NCBI GenBank assembly: GCA_963924555.1
Contig: OZ004596.1
Location: 682,001 to 746,000, forward strand
From: Crambe crambe
Lineage: Eukaryota > Porifera > Demospongiae > Poecilosclerida > Crambeidae
DNA: 64,000 nucleotides
Direction: 5' to 3'
In this document: piece after piece, positions 34,103 to 45,400 of the stretch
Layout: every line of letters begins with the position of its first letter
How positions within the stretch are numbered: the stretch's first letter is position 1
The notes under the pieces: generated by a model
What the model was told of the DNA's origin: nothing
The model's input: the letters and a program-made list of their open reading frames with translations, nothing else
Databases searched by the model: none
Position numbers and translations under genes: made by a program

Positions 34103-35305
34103 TTAAGTGGGTTGGACCGCTAGCCTTTGCATTTTCTGGATCATACAGTACAAGCTCTTGTCTGAGTCAGACTGCTGAAACTCGCTCTCAGCTATGGACA
34201 GAAGCCCACCATCTCTCATCAGCCTCTGATGATTAGCCTCTTTTCGGACAGTCTACATATAGAGAAAAGAAAAAAAAGGTCCTACTTTATCAGCAGAATT
34301 TTCCACACCTTAATGAGTTCTCTTTTGGGACTCTCCCCACCATCACATTGTGTTCCTTCACTTGTAGCTGTTGGAGAAGGTGGTGGAATGGGTCCGCACT
34401 TTGACAGATGTAATGACAAGGACGAGCCGTGTGCATGTGAGACCTTGCTGGTCACATGCACTCTCACATGATCAAATAATCCTAAAGTGTATTCACCACG
34501 TGCATAGGTCACTGTTATGCTCTGACTGGACTGACTGAGTGTTCCTGCATTAATTCAATAAGCTTGAAATTAGCATTTCAATGATTGCATGAGATAGTGC
34601 TTACCAGAATCGAATATGACCTTATCAGGTGATGCAGGATCTGGTTGGGCCACTAAACCATGTTTATCTCTCAAATACAGCGGAGCACGTATCCCATATC
34701 TGTCAGGATTGGTAAGGGATCATTGATCAAGTGATGAGTGAGTCGGTTCAATATCGTGCACTTGCCTGGGAGAAAAAGCAAGCACTCCATTAGAGCGAAG
34801 AGCCATCACTATTGCATCAATTTTGTGTCTTTCTTCTTTCCGATCGTCATTAGGAGCAAAGTAAAGGCCCTGGAATAGTTCCACGGAGGCAAGCTGTGCC
34901 AATTGTGCACACTATTGGAAGTAAGTATTGGTAAAGGGAAGTTATTATCAGACAAGTTCTAGTTTTTTCACCCTGTGCTTCCTGTTCATGTGCCGAGCCA
35001 TTTCTTGCAACAGAATACTGGTAGGGAGCATGTCAGGACTAGCAGACTGGTCACCCACGGCTGCCAACAGTTGTCTGTGAACCTAACGATATTACACAGC
35101 CAATGAAAAAGATCTAGCAAAATTAGCTATTGTTATGAATGTTCAATAACTCACCACCAAATCTGCGTATCTCCTGATGGGGGAAGTGAAGTGGGTGTAA
35201 AGGTCAAGGTCCAAGCCGTAGTGATGGTACTCTTCAGGAGATAGAGAATCTGTACAGATGTACTCCGCTTGCACCATTGCTTGGGTGGCCAAGTAGCGGA
35301 GAATC

Positions 35306-35340
<35 letters not shown>

Positions 35341-37986
35341 CTTGTTCTAGCATCATTATCTTTTAATTTTCCCTTCTTGCCTTGTTGAATTGAGGGTCAC
35401 TGTGGTCAACACACTCGTCCAGTGATCGTGCAAGTGCTTTATTGGTCTGTGTTGCAATGGTGAAGTTCCTCTTATTCGCACATGCCACTAACGGGGCAAA
35501 CCTAATAATAATGACAGGGATTCACCCACTTAAGCAGGGGTACCGTTGTTGTTGTTGTTGTTGTTGTTGTTGTTATTGTTGTTGTTATAGAGAGTTGCTT
35601 ACCGTTCTGGTGTGGGAGGAGGATGACGGCGAAGAAGAGCTTTGGTTGGATAGGAGCTCTGGATCTTTTTAGCCACCCAACTGTTGGCAAATATCATGCA
35701 CTCTGCAATAGTCTCATGCATCTCCAAAGGCTACAAACGTTACAGCTGATACATTTGACAAGCAAAGGAAAGCAGGTACCTACCTGTTTAGGAATAAGAT
35801 CCTCCACTTTGGTCTTATCTTTGTCACTGATTTCCACTCTTACTTCTATCCCTTCCAACTCCAAGCCACCTGCACGAAGCAATGTGAAACTCACTACAGA
35901 TTCATTAAAAAAGAAGATTTTGAACCTCTTTTCTTTCTCAGGATGCGTGCCAAATTCATAAGAGATTTGATGGCTGCACGAAGCTCTTCCACCCTATCAA
36001 GAAATCATTCTTCAGTTCGGCATAATTATGATCAAAGCATAAAATGGTACTTTGACTCCTTGTCTGCTGGTGAGAGAGAAGCTGTGCAGAGCTCTGGGAT
36101 CTCATTCAACACTTCATCATAATTGGCGCCATCAAATAATGCTTGGGCAGTCTGAGTTTAAAATTTCACCATAAAAAGGTTGTTAATTGACAGGGCATGA
36201 CTCACTTCATACGCTAATTTATAGCGTGAGCGAATGACAGTCCTCCCATACCACACCTTCTTGACCTGATAGAGCTTGTCAAACCTCCAGAGCACACTGA
36301 CAGCATACCTGTCCACGTTGCTCAGCAATGAGCAGAGGTTGGCACTCAGAATAGCAGGGAGCATATCGTAGCGTCTCTCAGCCAAGTAGACAGTAGTGGA
36401 TCGCTCCATCGCTTCACGATCAGTTAAACTTCCAGGTTTCACAAAGTGAGATACGTCAGCAATATGAACACCCAACTCCAAATCACCAGATTTACAGAAC
36501 CTAGAGCAAAGTGCATACAGTGGAGTTATATTAATTAATGCTCATTAATTAAAGGGGTCTTGATTTAAAATATCCACCGAGGAATATGGAGTATTTTTGT
36601 TTTGTTTTTGTTGTTTTTACCTGATTGACAGTGCATCATCCACATCTTCACAACCTTTAGGATCAATGCTCATTATAAGGTGGGTGTGTCTTAAGTCCCT
36701 ACGCCCCTTCTCCGTGATCTCAGTCTCATCCACCTCCCATGGTCCCTCATCAATGCAAGGCAGCTCTAAGGAGGCAATAAAAGTTACAAAATCCACTAAT
36801 AATATTATTAATTCAGTGCAGCATTGTGGAATGTAATTAGTGGTGTGATGAATATCATTACTGAAACCCATCGAACAAAAACGCTCAACAACTAGTATAT
36901 AAGGAAGCGTGTTAGCCATTAGAAATCACTCTGGTCTTCCTTCAGAGCGAATAAATCTTTCGCCTTTTACTAAAGATTTCCGTGGAGGAGGACACTCTAA
37001 TGAGTGTGCATTGAATTTGTTGTTGGCCCTCTTTGAGGGCACACTTTCTTTTCATGAAATAAAATTTTCTTTACACTTCCTAGTGATGCAGTATGAAATA
37101 CTGTGACATGTGAATTTATTTTTTTTTGAAAAAGTACCCCAGGGGCTCTCTCTTTCGGTTGAAAGGCAGAGAGAATCCATACCTTTTAAGAGTACTCTAC
37201 TGAAGGGGGTACTAGCCACCTCGTGCTCAATAAGGATGACAGTGGTCTCTGTTTCTAGGTCCCCTATTGGTCCAATGCTGTACACAAAATGCCCACTAGG
37301 GTACTGGGAATCAATTTCCCACGAGTCAATGCGAATTGCTATCCTGCAATGTAGAGAGGTTCTCTTAGTCAAGACAAGTATCCTGTGAATGATAATGATC
37401 CAGACCTGTGGTTTCTAAGGTCTTCAGCCTGCCTAGTGCTTATCCTGACTCGTGGAATTCTGACATCATAAGGACAGACCAACACTTTCTCAGACTTTCT
37501 CCGATAGCCTTCACTAGATTCCTTAAGCAAAAACAACACATGATGTAGACAAAAAAAAAATCCAAACTCACATTAAAAGAAGCTACAAACAATCGTCGAT
37601 TAGCTTCTTCCAGCATTCCTACTACTCTTCCTGTGGGCAGGACATTCTCACTGGACTCTCCTCCACTTGATTCCTCCTTGCTCTGAGTCTCTTCTGATGA
37701 TGGCAGAGCACTGTTGCGAGACTGCCACACCGAACGTGGCAGAAGTTCAACAACTACCAAGTCCCCATGGATTGTTCGATTTCTGGATGATATTAATAGT
37801 TGGGATAACCAAAGAAAGTCATTCTCCCTTGAAATAGTGTCTTTAAAAGTCCAATTATATAGCTCCCACATATTCATGAAGTAGAAAGAGAGAGAGAGAG
37901 AGAGAAAAAGTTGGGTGTTTATTATTCAGGTGACCTATGTTGTGATAAAGGTTGGTCATCCTCACAGATAACGAGGAAATGTGTGC

Positions 37987-38017
<31 letters not shown>

Positions 38018-39230
38018 ATATGAGAATAAAGGCAAAGAGGCTAACTAGATAATAGATAATACCTGTTAACACTTCCTGGTATAAAGATGTCACCTGCTAT
38101 TGACCTTTGACCTCTACTCTCTGAAGACTGAGGTGTAATGAAAGCCTCATCCCGAGGATGGTAACTACTCACCCTCAGTCTACCAGAGTACAACATTCCC
38201 TGCAAAAGTAAGCGACTATCAAACTAATACATTACGTACCAGCTACCATGGAAATAATACATCATACTTTTATCATTCACTGACCTTTTTCAAACCTTCA
38301 TGGATGACGTTTTCTGGCAAGTAAGTGGTGTAATTAACTCTATTGTTTCTTGACTCTTCAGATGACTCGATGCTTTCCCTAAGTGACTGGAACAGTGCGT
38401 GTGTGTCTTCCAATGCAGGATAATAACACATTAGGTAATCCTCAATACTCATCACAATCAATCCCTCGGTTAACTCGGGGTTAAACCTGGAATAATTCTG
38501 TGGAAAAATAATAACAAAAAAACTGTAGTGGAACTTCTAAACAACTCTACTAACTTTTGTATCAGGAGTGATGATCACAATGGGGATCTTGATGTCCGAC
38601 ACATCCAAATGATTACTATACCACACACCAGCAGTGTAGACCAGCCTGCCAAGAAAGCAAAACTCGTACTTAAGAGGCATGGAATTTCCACACTCACCTG
38701 TGCTGCCATTCTTCAATAGTCTCATCTCTATCTCTCTCAGTGAATGTCTCAAAGTGGTGTTCATTGCTGAACATGACGACTCTCTTATTCGGGGAAGTAA
38801 GGAGGGACTTTGCTGAACGATAGGACTGCCTGCCCACCCTACTCCGAATCTATTTTCTAGCATAAATTGAGAAAGAAATGGTTAATGGTCGTACGTACAT
38901 GGGTTAGTGCTGTCTGCAAGAGAACGAGCGCTGTAAGACCAGGTTGCTCAAATACTTCCACATATTTGGACAGAGTTGAGACGTCAGGAATAGCATAGTG
39001 TGAGAAATCTGAATTGTGTATGTAACATTGTTGATTCTACACTAGCTAATATTGATAAATTAACCCTTTGAGAGCAGATTTTGATCACTCAGTGACAGTT
39101 GATCACAGATGCAGCATCTCTCCACTTTGCAAGGGATGTCATCTCTGAGATAGTGTTCTCTGATTACAGAGATATTAGATCTTCTTCTTTTGCCTCGGGT
39201 CAACCTCACTTCTTTCTCAAGGCGTAACAT
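34103..39230 (-). CDS. DIS3L: DIS3L: cytoplasmic exosome RNase II-family exonuclease
   Basis: Minus-strand multi-exon gene starting at 39230 ([16 protein letters not shown]...[11 protein letters not shown]). An N-terminal PIN-like region is followed by cold-shock domains ([44 protein letters not shown]). The RNB domain has the Asp cluster [17 protein letters not shown] and [12 protein letters not shown], then [22 protein letters not shown]-terminal S1-like region leads to the last exon (~34103-34252) with [14 protein letters not shown], matching the vertebrate DIS3L end. The intact RNB acid cluster predicts 3'-5' exonuclease activity. DIS3L degrades mRNA from the 3' end with the cytoplasmic exosome. 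It shares ~100 bp of upstream sequence with ANKLE1. Confidence 0.95.
35306..35335. repeat. (GA)n microsatellite in a DIS3L intron
   Basis: About 15 GA units with one interruption near the end. Confidence 0.95.
35545..35589. repeat. (GTT)n microsatellite in a DIS3L intron
   Basis: About 14 GTT units on the plus strand with a single ATT interruption. Confidence 0.95.
36924..37043 (+). ncRNA. RNU5: U5 spliceosomal snRNA gene
   Basis: Contains the invariant U5 loop 1 (CGCCTTTTACT at 36961-36971) inside the conserved stem ATAAATCTTT...AAAGATTTCCGTGG. The lower stem starts CACTCTGG and closes with GAGTG. Relative to human U5, the paired segments GGTCTTCC and GGAGGAGGAC have changed on both sides, which keeps the helix. 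A Sm-type site AATTTGTTG (37014-37022) precedes a terminal hairpin GCCCTC-TTT-GAGGGC (37026-37040). U5 aligns the two exons during splicing. The gene lies in a DIS3L intron on the opposite strand. A TATA-like GTATATAAGG sits near 36893-36902, about 25-30 bp upstream. The ends are approximate. Confidence 0.93.
37989..38017. repeat. Poly(G) tract in a DIS3L intron
   Basis: 29 consecutive G residues after GTGTGCCC. Length is uncertain because homopolymers are error-prone. Confidence 0.9.
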
Positions 39231-39329
39231 TTGCACGCGATAATACTCGGGACCGGGTATGGTAAAGGGTCGTCAGTAAACTTTGACCTCTACAATTAAT
39301 TTGCAACAAGGCGCTAATTTTGAAATACG
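39231..39329. promoter_or_regulatory. Bidirectional promoter, DIS3L / ANKLE1
   Basis: Only 99 bp separates the divergent start codons. It contains GGTAAAGGGTCGTC (39261-39274), a motif also near the HELQ and GNL1 starts. No TATA box was seen. Confidence 0.6.
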
Positions 39330-41369
39330 ATGTCTGAAATGGAAGAATTACAAGAAGCATTGGTATCAGGAAGAACAAAGTACGAAATCACGCAATCATG
39401 CTGATTTTTTATGAACCATTTAACATATAGGCAGCTTTCAGTTCTTCTCTCTTCTTCACCTCACCTAGTCAATGCTCCAATTGACGATGAAGACACCATT
39501 TTACTCCATCTGGCAGCCAACTGCACTACACCTGGTGTCTTAGAGCTGCTCCTCCAACATGGGGCTAAAGTGAACTGGGTAAATGAGGAAGGCCTTACTC
39601 CACTCCACATTGCTGCCATGTGGGGCAAAGAGGACTCTGTAGCAATGCTACTGGAGAGTGGGGCAGACCCTTCAATTATGGATGCTGATGATATGAGTCC
39701 TATAGATCATGCTATGAGTCAAGGTAGAAGATGGGTCAAAATATTATGCTGCACAATGCATTACACTCTGTCTATAGGTCACATGGAGTGTGTTGAACTG
39801 CTGCAGACTGGTTCTTATTCAGAGCCTTTTCCAGAGGATATTGCTGCCGATATGACCATGGCTGAGACCTTCATCTCCATGTTCACTGATGAGTTCACTT
39901 TAACACATGTTACCCAACTCCCTCCAGAACTCAACTCGCCCAGTGGCAGTCCTTTTACCACTCCTCTTCCTGCCACTCCCAGTTCTCTTTCGGCCACTCC
40001 CACTCCCATCACCCCTGCTACCCCAACTACACCCACAATCTCCAATGCTACCCCCACAACTCCAAAAATCACACCCACTTCAGAATCTCCCATTGCCCTT
40101 GCCACCACCTCCTCCATGAGTGGTACCACATCAGTGCTCCCTGACATTCAGAATTCCACCCTTCATAAGAACTCTTTCAATGTCTTGCATCCAAATCCAA
40201 CTTCATCTGAAAGAAAGGGGTCTCCAGCATTAGAATCTTGTCCTTCCCCATGTTCTGGTCAGGAGAAAAACACTAAGAACCCTAGAAGAGAGTTATTTCC
40301 AGAAAGAGATGATGAGAAGTATGAAGATGAAGTTATTGCTGCTAACAGCTCTTCTCTCTATTTCAGTGCTGAGGAGGAGAGTCTTCATTTAGATCATAAA
40401 GGACTTGTCAATGGTTCTTCTTTAGATCAGCAGTTCTCTTATATGAAGATCAATTCTCCAGAGAGTGTTGACTGCAATGACCCCTCACCAGTGACAACAG
40501 TACCAGAGAGAATCCTGAAGTTGTCGAATGAAGAGTTGAGGAAGAAACTGATTTCCCTTGGGGAGCAACCCGGACCTGTAAATGGAGCCACAAGGAAGGC
40601 CTACCAGGTCTATTTAACCAAGATACAAGCTGGAATACAGCCCATGGGCAACAAGGGATACAAAGGTATTATTCTACAGTGGGACCTCTAATGAAGGACA
40701 CTCTGATCCCAACAAAAGTACACATTCTATACAAAATAACCTCCAAAGCTCTCTCAAAGGACAAAATTTTGGTCCTGAGTGTGTCCACCATTTGGAGGTT
40801 CACTGTGGGGAGCATTGGTTTTCCCATTTATCTTATCTTGGATCTCCAGGTTATAAGTATGAGCTGGCTCTGGTCTTGAATGGGACCATTGCCATTCCAA
40901 GCCTCGACTCCCTAGAGCAGCAAGCATTTCAATCATTTCGAAATCCTGCCACACCCCTGGCACCTCCTTCCTCCTCCTCCTCCTCCTTTCTGCCGTCCAC
41001 GCCTTCTCATAACAAGCATGACACCATACAGGTCCTCACACCCATCAAAACTCTTCCTCGTACAACAGCCTCTGTCACTCCAAGGTCACAACGAAAACAC
41101 ACAAAGGACCATTTCAATTATCTGTTACTGGACCCTGTGGTACTGGACAGACTGACACAAGCATCTTCAGGTACAGAAGGCAGTAATACAGCGATCATCT
41201 GTATCCAGAGAACACCCTTTTATATATAAAGACCACTTGGTTGTGTTCTAAAAGTGTGATTTTGACCTCCATACAGAGACCTCCCCCCACCCACCACTTT
41301 ATTGTGGCCCAGGTAGTGAGGCTCATGAAACCTGCCTACCTCTGGGCCACAAAAAAAAGTGGTCTTAAT

Positions 41370-41419
<50 letters not shown>

Positions 41420-42164
41420 GGTCTCTGTATATCGATCAAAATGGCACTTTTGAAACATAACCAACTGGTCTTTATAGAAGGGTGGTCTCTGGATACAGGT
41501 GGTCTTTAAAAGGCAGTACTCTCTCATATGGCACTGTATAAATGGCAATTTATTATTGCAGACTTGGAGAGGTTTCGGGTATTTGTGGAAGCAGTTTTCT
41601 ATGTAGGGAAGGGGAAGAATGCACGTTCAATGCAGCACTTGAAGGATGCCAAAACATGTGGTCAGCGTACACCATCAAAAGTAAGTGTGCAAATGCAATA
41701 GAGTCCATTCCTCCAGCAACTGCTTCCAGATCTTTTTATGTTGATTTTCTTTTTCTGAAGATCTCGTCCAAACTTCACCGGATTTTGGAGATCTGGTGTG
41801 CAAATCGTGGAGTGGTCTCGTTGCAGCTGTTCCATAACACCACAGCAGATGAAGCATTCACTAGAGAAGCTTGTCTCATTGAGGCCATTGGTAAGGGGAA
41901 TTAGCCTTGATCTTTACTAAGGCTATGATAGGACACACCCTATTGTGGGGTGTTCTCTAATTGTCACATGATCTACACACCCCCATGTCCCCTCACTTTT
42001 TAGGACTGGACATGCTGACCAATGTGCAACGTGGTCACATGTATGGAGAAGTGTGCAGCTGGAGGATGAACAAACGTCGGCAGCTTGGACTCCATCTCCT
42101 TCACAAGGGTTTCCAAAACTACCTCATCAACACTCCCCCAGAGATCTTCAAAGAGGACTTATGA
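39330..42164 (+). CDS. ANKLE1: ANKLE1: ankyrin, LEM and GIY-YIG domain endonuclease
   Basis: First exon 39330-39379 (MSEMEELQEALVSGRT) splices over a 51-nt intron to 39431. Ankyrin repeats follow (TILLHLAANC, GLTPLHIAAMWGKEDSVAMLLESGADP, GHMECVELL). A long Thr/Pro/Ser-rich linker leads to a LEM domain (~40505-40640: LKLSNEELRKKLISLG...YLTKIQAG). After HFNYLLLDP comes the GIY-YIG nuclease: FVEAVFYVGKGKNARSMQHLKDA, then FTREACLIEAIG and the C-terminal block NVQRGHMYGEVCSW. ANKLE1 cleaves branched DNA and chromatin bridges around cell division; the LEM domain binds BAF-type partners. Position of the conserved Tyr, Gly, Arg and Glu catalytic set fits an active enzyme. One intron (~41171-41562) is enlarged by a foldback element. 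Confidence 0.93.
41177..41518. mobile_element. MITE-like foldback element in an ANKLE1 intron
   Basis: Two arms of about 85 nt are inverted copies of each other: 41199-41286 (CTGTATCCAGAGAACACCC..., ending CATACAGAGACC) and the reverse complement of 41417-41499 (GGTGGTCTCTG...GGATACAG), roughly 80-85% alike by eye. Between them is a second hairpin (TTGTGGCCCAGGTAG ... CTACCTCTGGGCCACAA) and a (GA)n run (41372-41417). A 9-bp direct repeat AAGGCAGTA at 41177-41185 and 41510-41518 may be the target-site duplication. It has no coding capacity, so it would be non-autonomous. The intron donor is 6 bp from its left end. Confidence 0.65.
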
Positions 42165-42226
42165 CTTCCTGTCCTCGTCATCCAACATTTTATTGATCTT
42201 TTTTTTGTAAGAGTTCTTTTCTTTTC

Positions 42227-42350
42227 ACATCACATTTGTACCTCATGACCCATGGCACATCACATTCGTACCTCATGACCCATGGCACATCACATTCGTA
42301 CCTCATGACCTATGGCACATCTATATTCGTACCTCATGACCTATGGCTCA
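42227..42350. repeat. 30-bp tandem repeat in the ANKLE1 3' flank
   Basis: About four copies of a 30-31 bp unit (CCTCATGACCCATGGCACAT + CACATTCGTA) starting at 42241, 42271, 42301 and 42332, in the ANKLE1 3' UTR or flank. An AATAAAT signal-like sequence lies near 42433. Confidence 0.85.
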
Positions 42351-42456
42351 GGGCATGTATGGCACTATCACTGCCTAAATGATCACTTGGTAGAGTTGTC
42401 ATGATGTATGTCATTATTAATACAAAAAATATAAATAAATATTGTGCTAGAAGTCC

Positions 42457-45400
42457 TCAGTCGGTTTTTAATTTCAAGTCACAGGGAATGATGTAAACGT
42501 CTTTACCACTACTGCACACCACACTTGCTCCATCCAATGCCTGGATGTGCCTCACTATAGACACACCCCTCTCCACTTCCAGCTGCTTCTCTGAATGAAG
42601 TTTCCTATTTTCTAAGTCGTACACTTCTACACAGGACTATTAACAGTAACAAATTTATGATGATGGCTCTGCATGACTTTATAGGAGTCACTTACCTCTA
42701 AACTGAGAGCAATATGCTGGGAACTCAAGACAGTGAAATCATGACACACTCCATCCTACACGATTGAGGGGAAATAATATTATTAGCACTTGGACAAGTA
42801 TCCTTCTTCTCAGTGCTCTCACCTGCACAATGGAATGGACCAAATCTCCACTGACTACATCCCACACTCTAACACAACCATCACCAAAGAGTCCAACAAT
42901 GCTTGCTATGGTGGGCTCTAATTGGAGCACAGAGGAGTGGTACATGCCAAACTCATTGATGCAGCTGCCAGTATTGATGTCCCAATGGATGGCCAGGCCT
43001 TTGCTACACCCCGACACACACCCAAGTTTCAGCTGAGACTATATAGCAGGGACAACATAAAGGTATTTGCTTTAGCTTTGCAGCTGGATTTACCTCTACC
43101 ACTGCCAGAGCAAGGATGTTCCCCTCGTGAACAAAGACAGAGTTGACACACACAAGTCTGTTCAAAGAAGCTGAAGTGCGATGAACCTTCACTGCATTAT
43201 CATAGCCTCCTGTGATGATCTTGTTCCCATACCAACGTAGGACACTGATGGGTTTGTCGTGGGCTGGAACACAATGGTGGAGCAAGCCGTTGTGTCCTAT
43301 CAGGTTCAACACACCATCCATCTGCCCTGTCACAATACTGGAGGGAAACAGAAACTCTAGTACCACAATAATATGTGATAGCATGCTCAAGTCTGTATAA
43401 ATTAGAGTGCTCAAGTTATCACAATGCATGCTCAACTATCACAGTGTTCTCAACTATCACAGTGTTCTCAAGTATCAGTGTTAGATTAGACCACTCAAGT
43501 ATCAGTGTTAGATTGTTAATGTACTGACCCTGCTGAGTTCATAGCAATGGTGCTTATCCCTGAATTGCCAATATTCATGCTGAATATGAGTGAACCTGTG
43601 ATAGCATTCCACGCCTGAGGAGAAAAAATATAAGCAGGATGATGCCAGGAAGGGGATAAAAAATGCGTTGACCGGGAGTCGAACCCGGATCTATTGCTTG
43701 GAAGGCAACAATGCTAACCGTTACACCATCAACGCTTTGCTGCCTTCCAATTGTCCAGAAACAACTTTATCTCTGACCTTTATTTACATTGTCGGCTACT
43801 GATTGTGTACACAGAGACTAACCCACAGACTTCAACAAACAAAAGTCTCTTACCTCAACTTGTCCATTTCCACAACCCACAGCGATAACTCTGTTCCAGA
43901 AGGCCATGCACCACACAGGAGGCACAGAAGGTTTTTGATCCTCACTGGTCTTCTCTCCTACAGAGCACTCCAAGGCCATGTTGGACGTGTACTGCGAAAA
44001 CAAGTCAAAGTGCTGGGTAAAGTCATAGCCCTTGTCTGGATCAGGTGTCTTTGGGAGTTGGGAGGAATCCAAGAAATTGGGAGTGGCAGAGAATTCTGAC
44101 ATGTTTGATATCATGGAGAGATTACCGAGAGAGCCCTGTCGAGAGTTCAAAGTTCTAGGAGGCAGAATATGACTTGCATTCACACTCCCAAGGGAGCGAT
44201 TACGAGAGTGTGAAGGTCGTTGCCGAGGAATATTACCTAGAGATGCATGACGAGTGTGACCCATTCGTCTGAAATTATTTCTTGTGGTTGGAGGTGATAT
44301 ACCAGTAACTTGAATACTTGGCATATACTGACTTTGGGAAGAGCTGGATACTTGACTATGACTCGTAGTAAAGTGAAGACTAGATTGAGTTGTTGGAAAA
44401 GAAGAGTAGGACTGAGACACAGATCTAGTATTGGAATCAGACTGCAGTGCAAGATTAGTCCTGGAATCAGATTTCTGTGAAGAACCAATTTTGGAATTAG
44501 GAATGGAATTTTCTGGTTCCAATTGGACATGAACACAGCTTGGTTCCACAGCACTGCTCTGTTGGTATGAACTTGATGCACTCGGCAGTGCTGGATGCAA
44601 CTGTACTGAGGTCCTATCAAGTGGTGGAGTAGGTTGAGAATCTGGAATGGAAGAGGCTTGTTGTTTAGGTTCATGTGGTGGTATTGAGGGGTGCGGTCTA
44701 GATTGAGGAAGCAACGTGGAGGGATGTAGTAGTGGAGGTGGGGTATGAGATGAAGTAGAGTGCTGAGGAGCTGGGTGGTGGAGTGGAACAGAGCTGGGGT
44801 GTGGTCTATCTTGGGGGAGAGGGGATGATAGTTGCTGTGCTGGCAAGGGAGAAGAAAGACGAGGCAGAGGACCATGAGAAGACATTTCACCTTCAGTCAG
44901 ATATGGAGTAATGGTACTCTGAGGATCAGGAACACGATTCCAGTTTCCACTACAAGTGGGGATACTTGGAGCAGTGCTGGGAGAGTTTCGAGGAAGAGAG
45001 GTGGTCCTGCTTGATCCTGTGGGAGAATTTGAAGACAAACCATAGCTCTGAGAAGAGAGAGATTTCTTAAGTGAGACGGTGCTACTTTTTGCATCACTAT
45101 TGGAGAAACTGTATACGGCCTGATTTCCATCTAAAGTTTGAGATGATGAGAACTTCCTAATTGGTATACTAGATGCGGCAGGAATGGGTGTGGTCTGATG
45201 GCTGTGGTTTGGAAGAGGAAAGTTAACATCAATGCTTAAATTTGAATGCTCAACTTCAGTTTTCTCTACAGCCGAAGCAGTAACATTTGACTGGGTAGGA
45301 TCCAAACTAGACACGTCAGACACGCTTGATAGCCTTGATGCAGAGTGCAGTCCATTCTTGTTGCCATAGTAATCATAGTTGTAGTCTGAGATGCTGGAGG

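Larger units (their letters stand above)
26211..34222. repeat. Tandem segmental duplication, right unit (8,012 bp)
   Basis: Direct repeat of 18342-26210 carrying B' (truncated), the rearranged pseudogene, C', D', the second Emi1/2-like gene and the authentic DIS3L last exon. Divergence is patchy: FAS1-2 of C and C' is identical in protein, while D and D' differ by substitutions and tail-repeat number. Extra sequence here includes a block near 32,540-32,580 with a repeated GAATGAGGG context. Confidence 0.93.
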
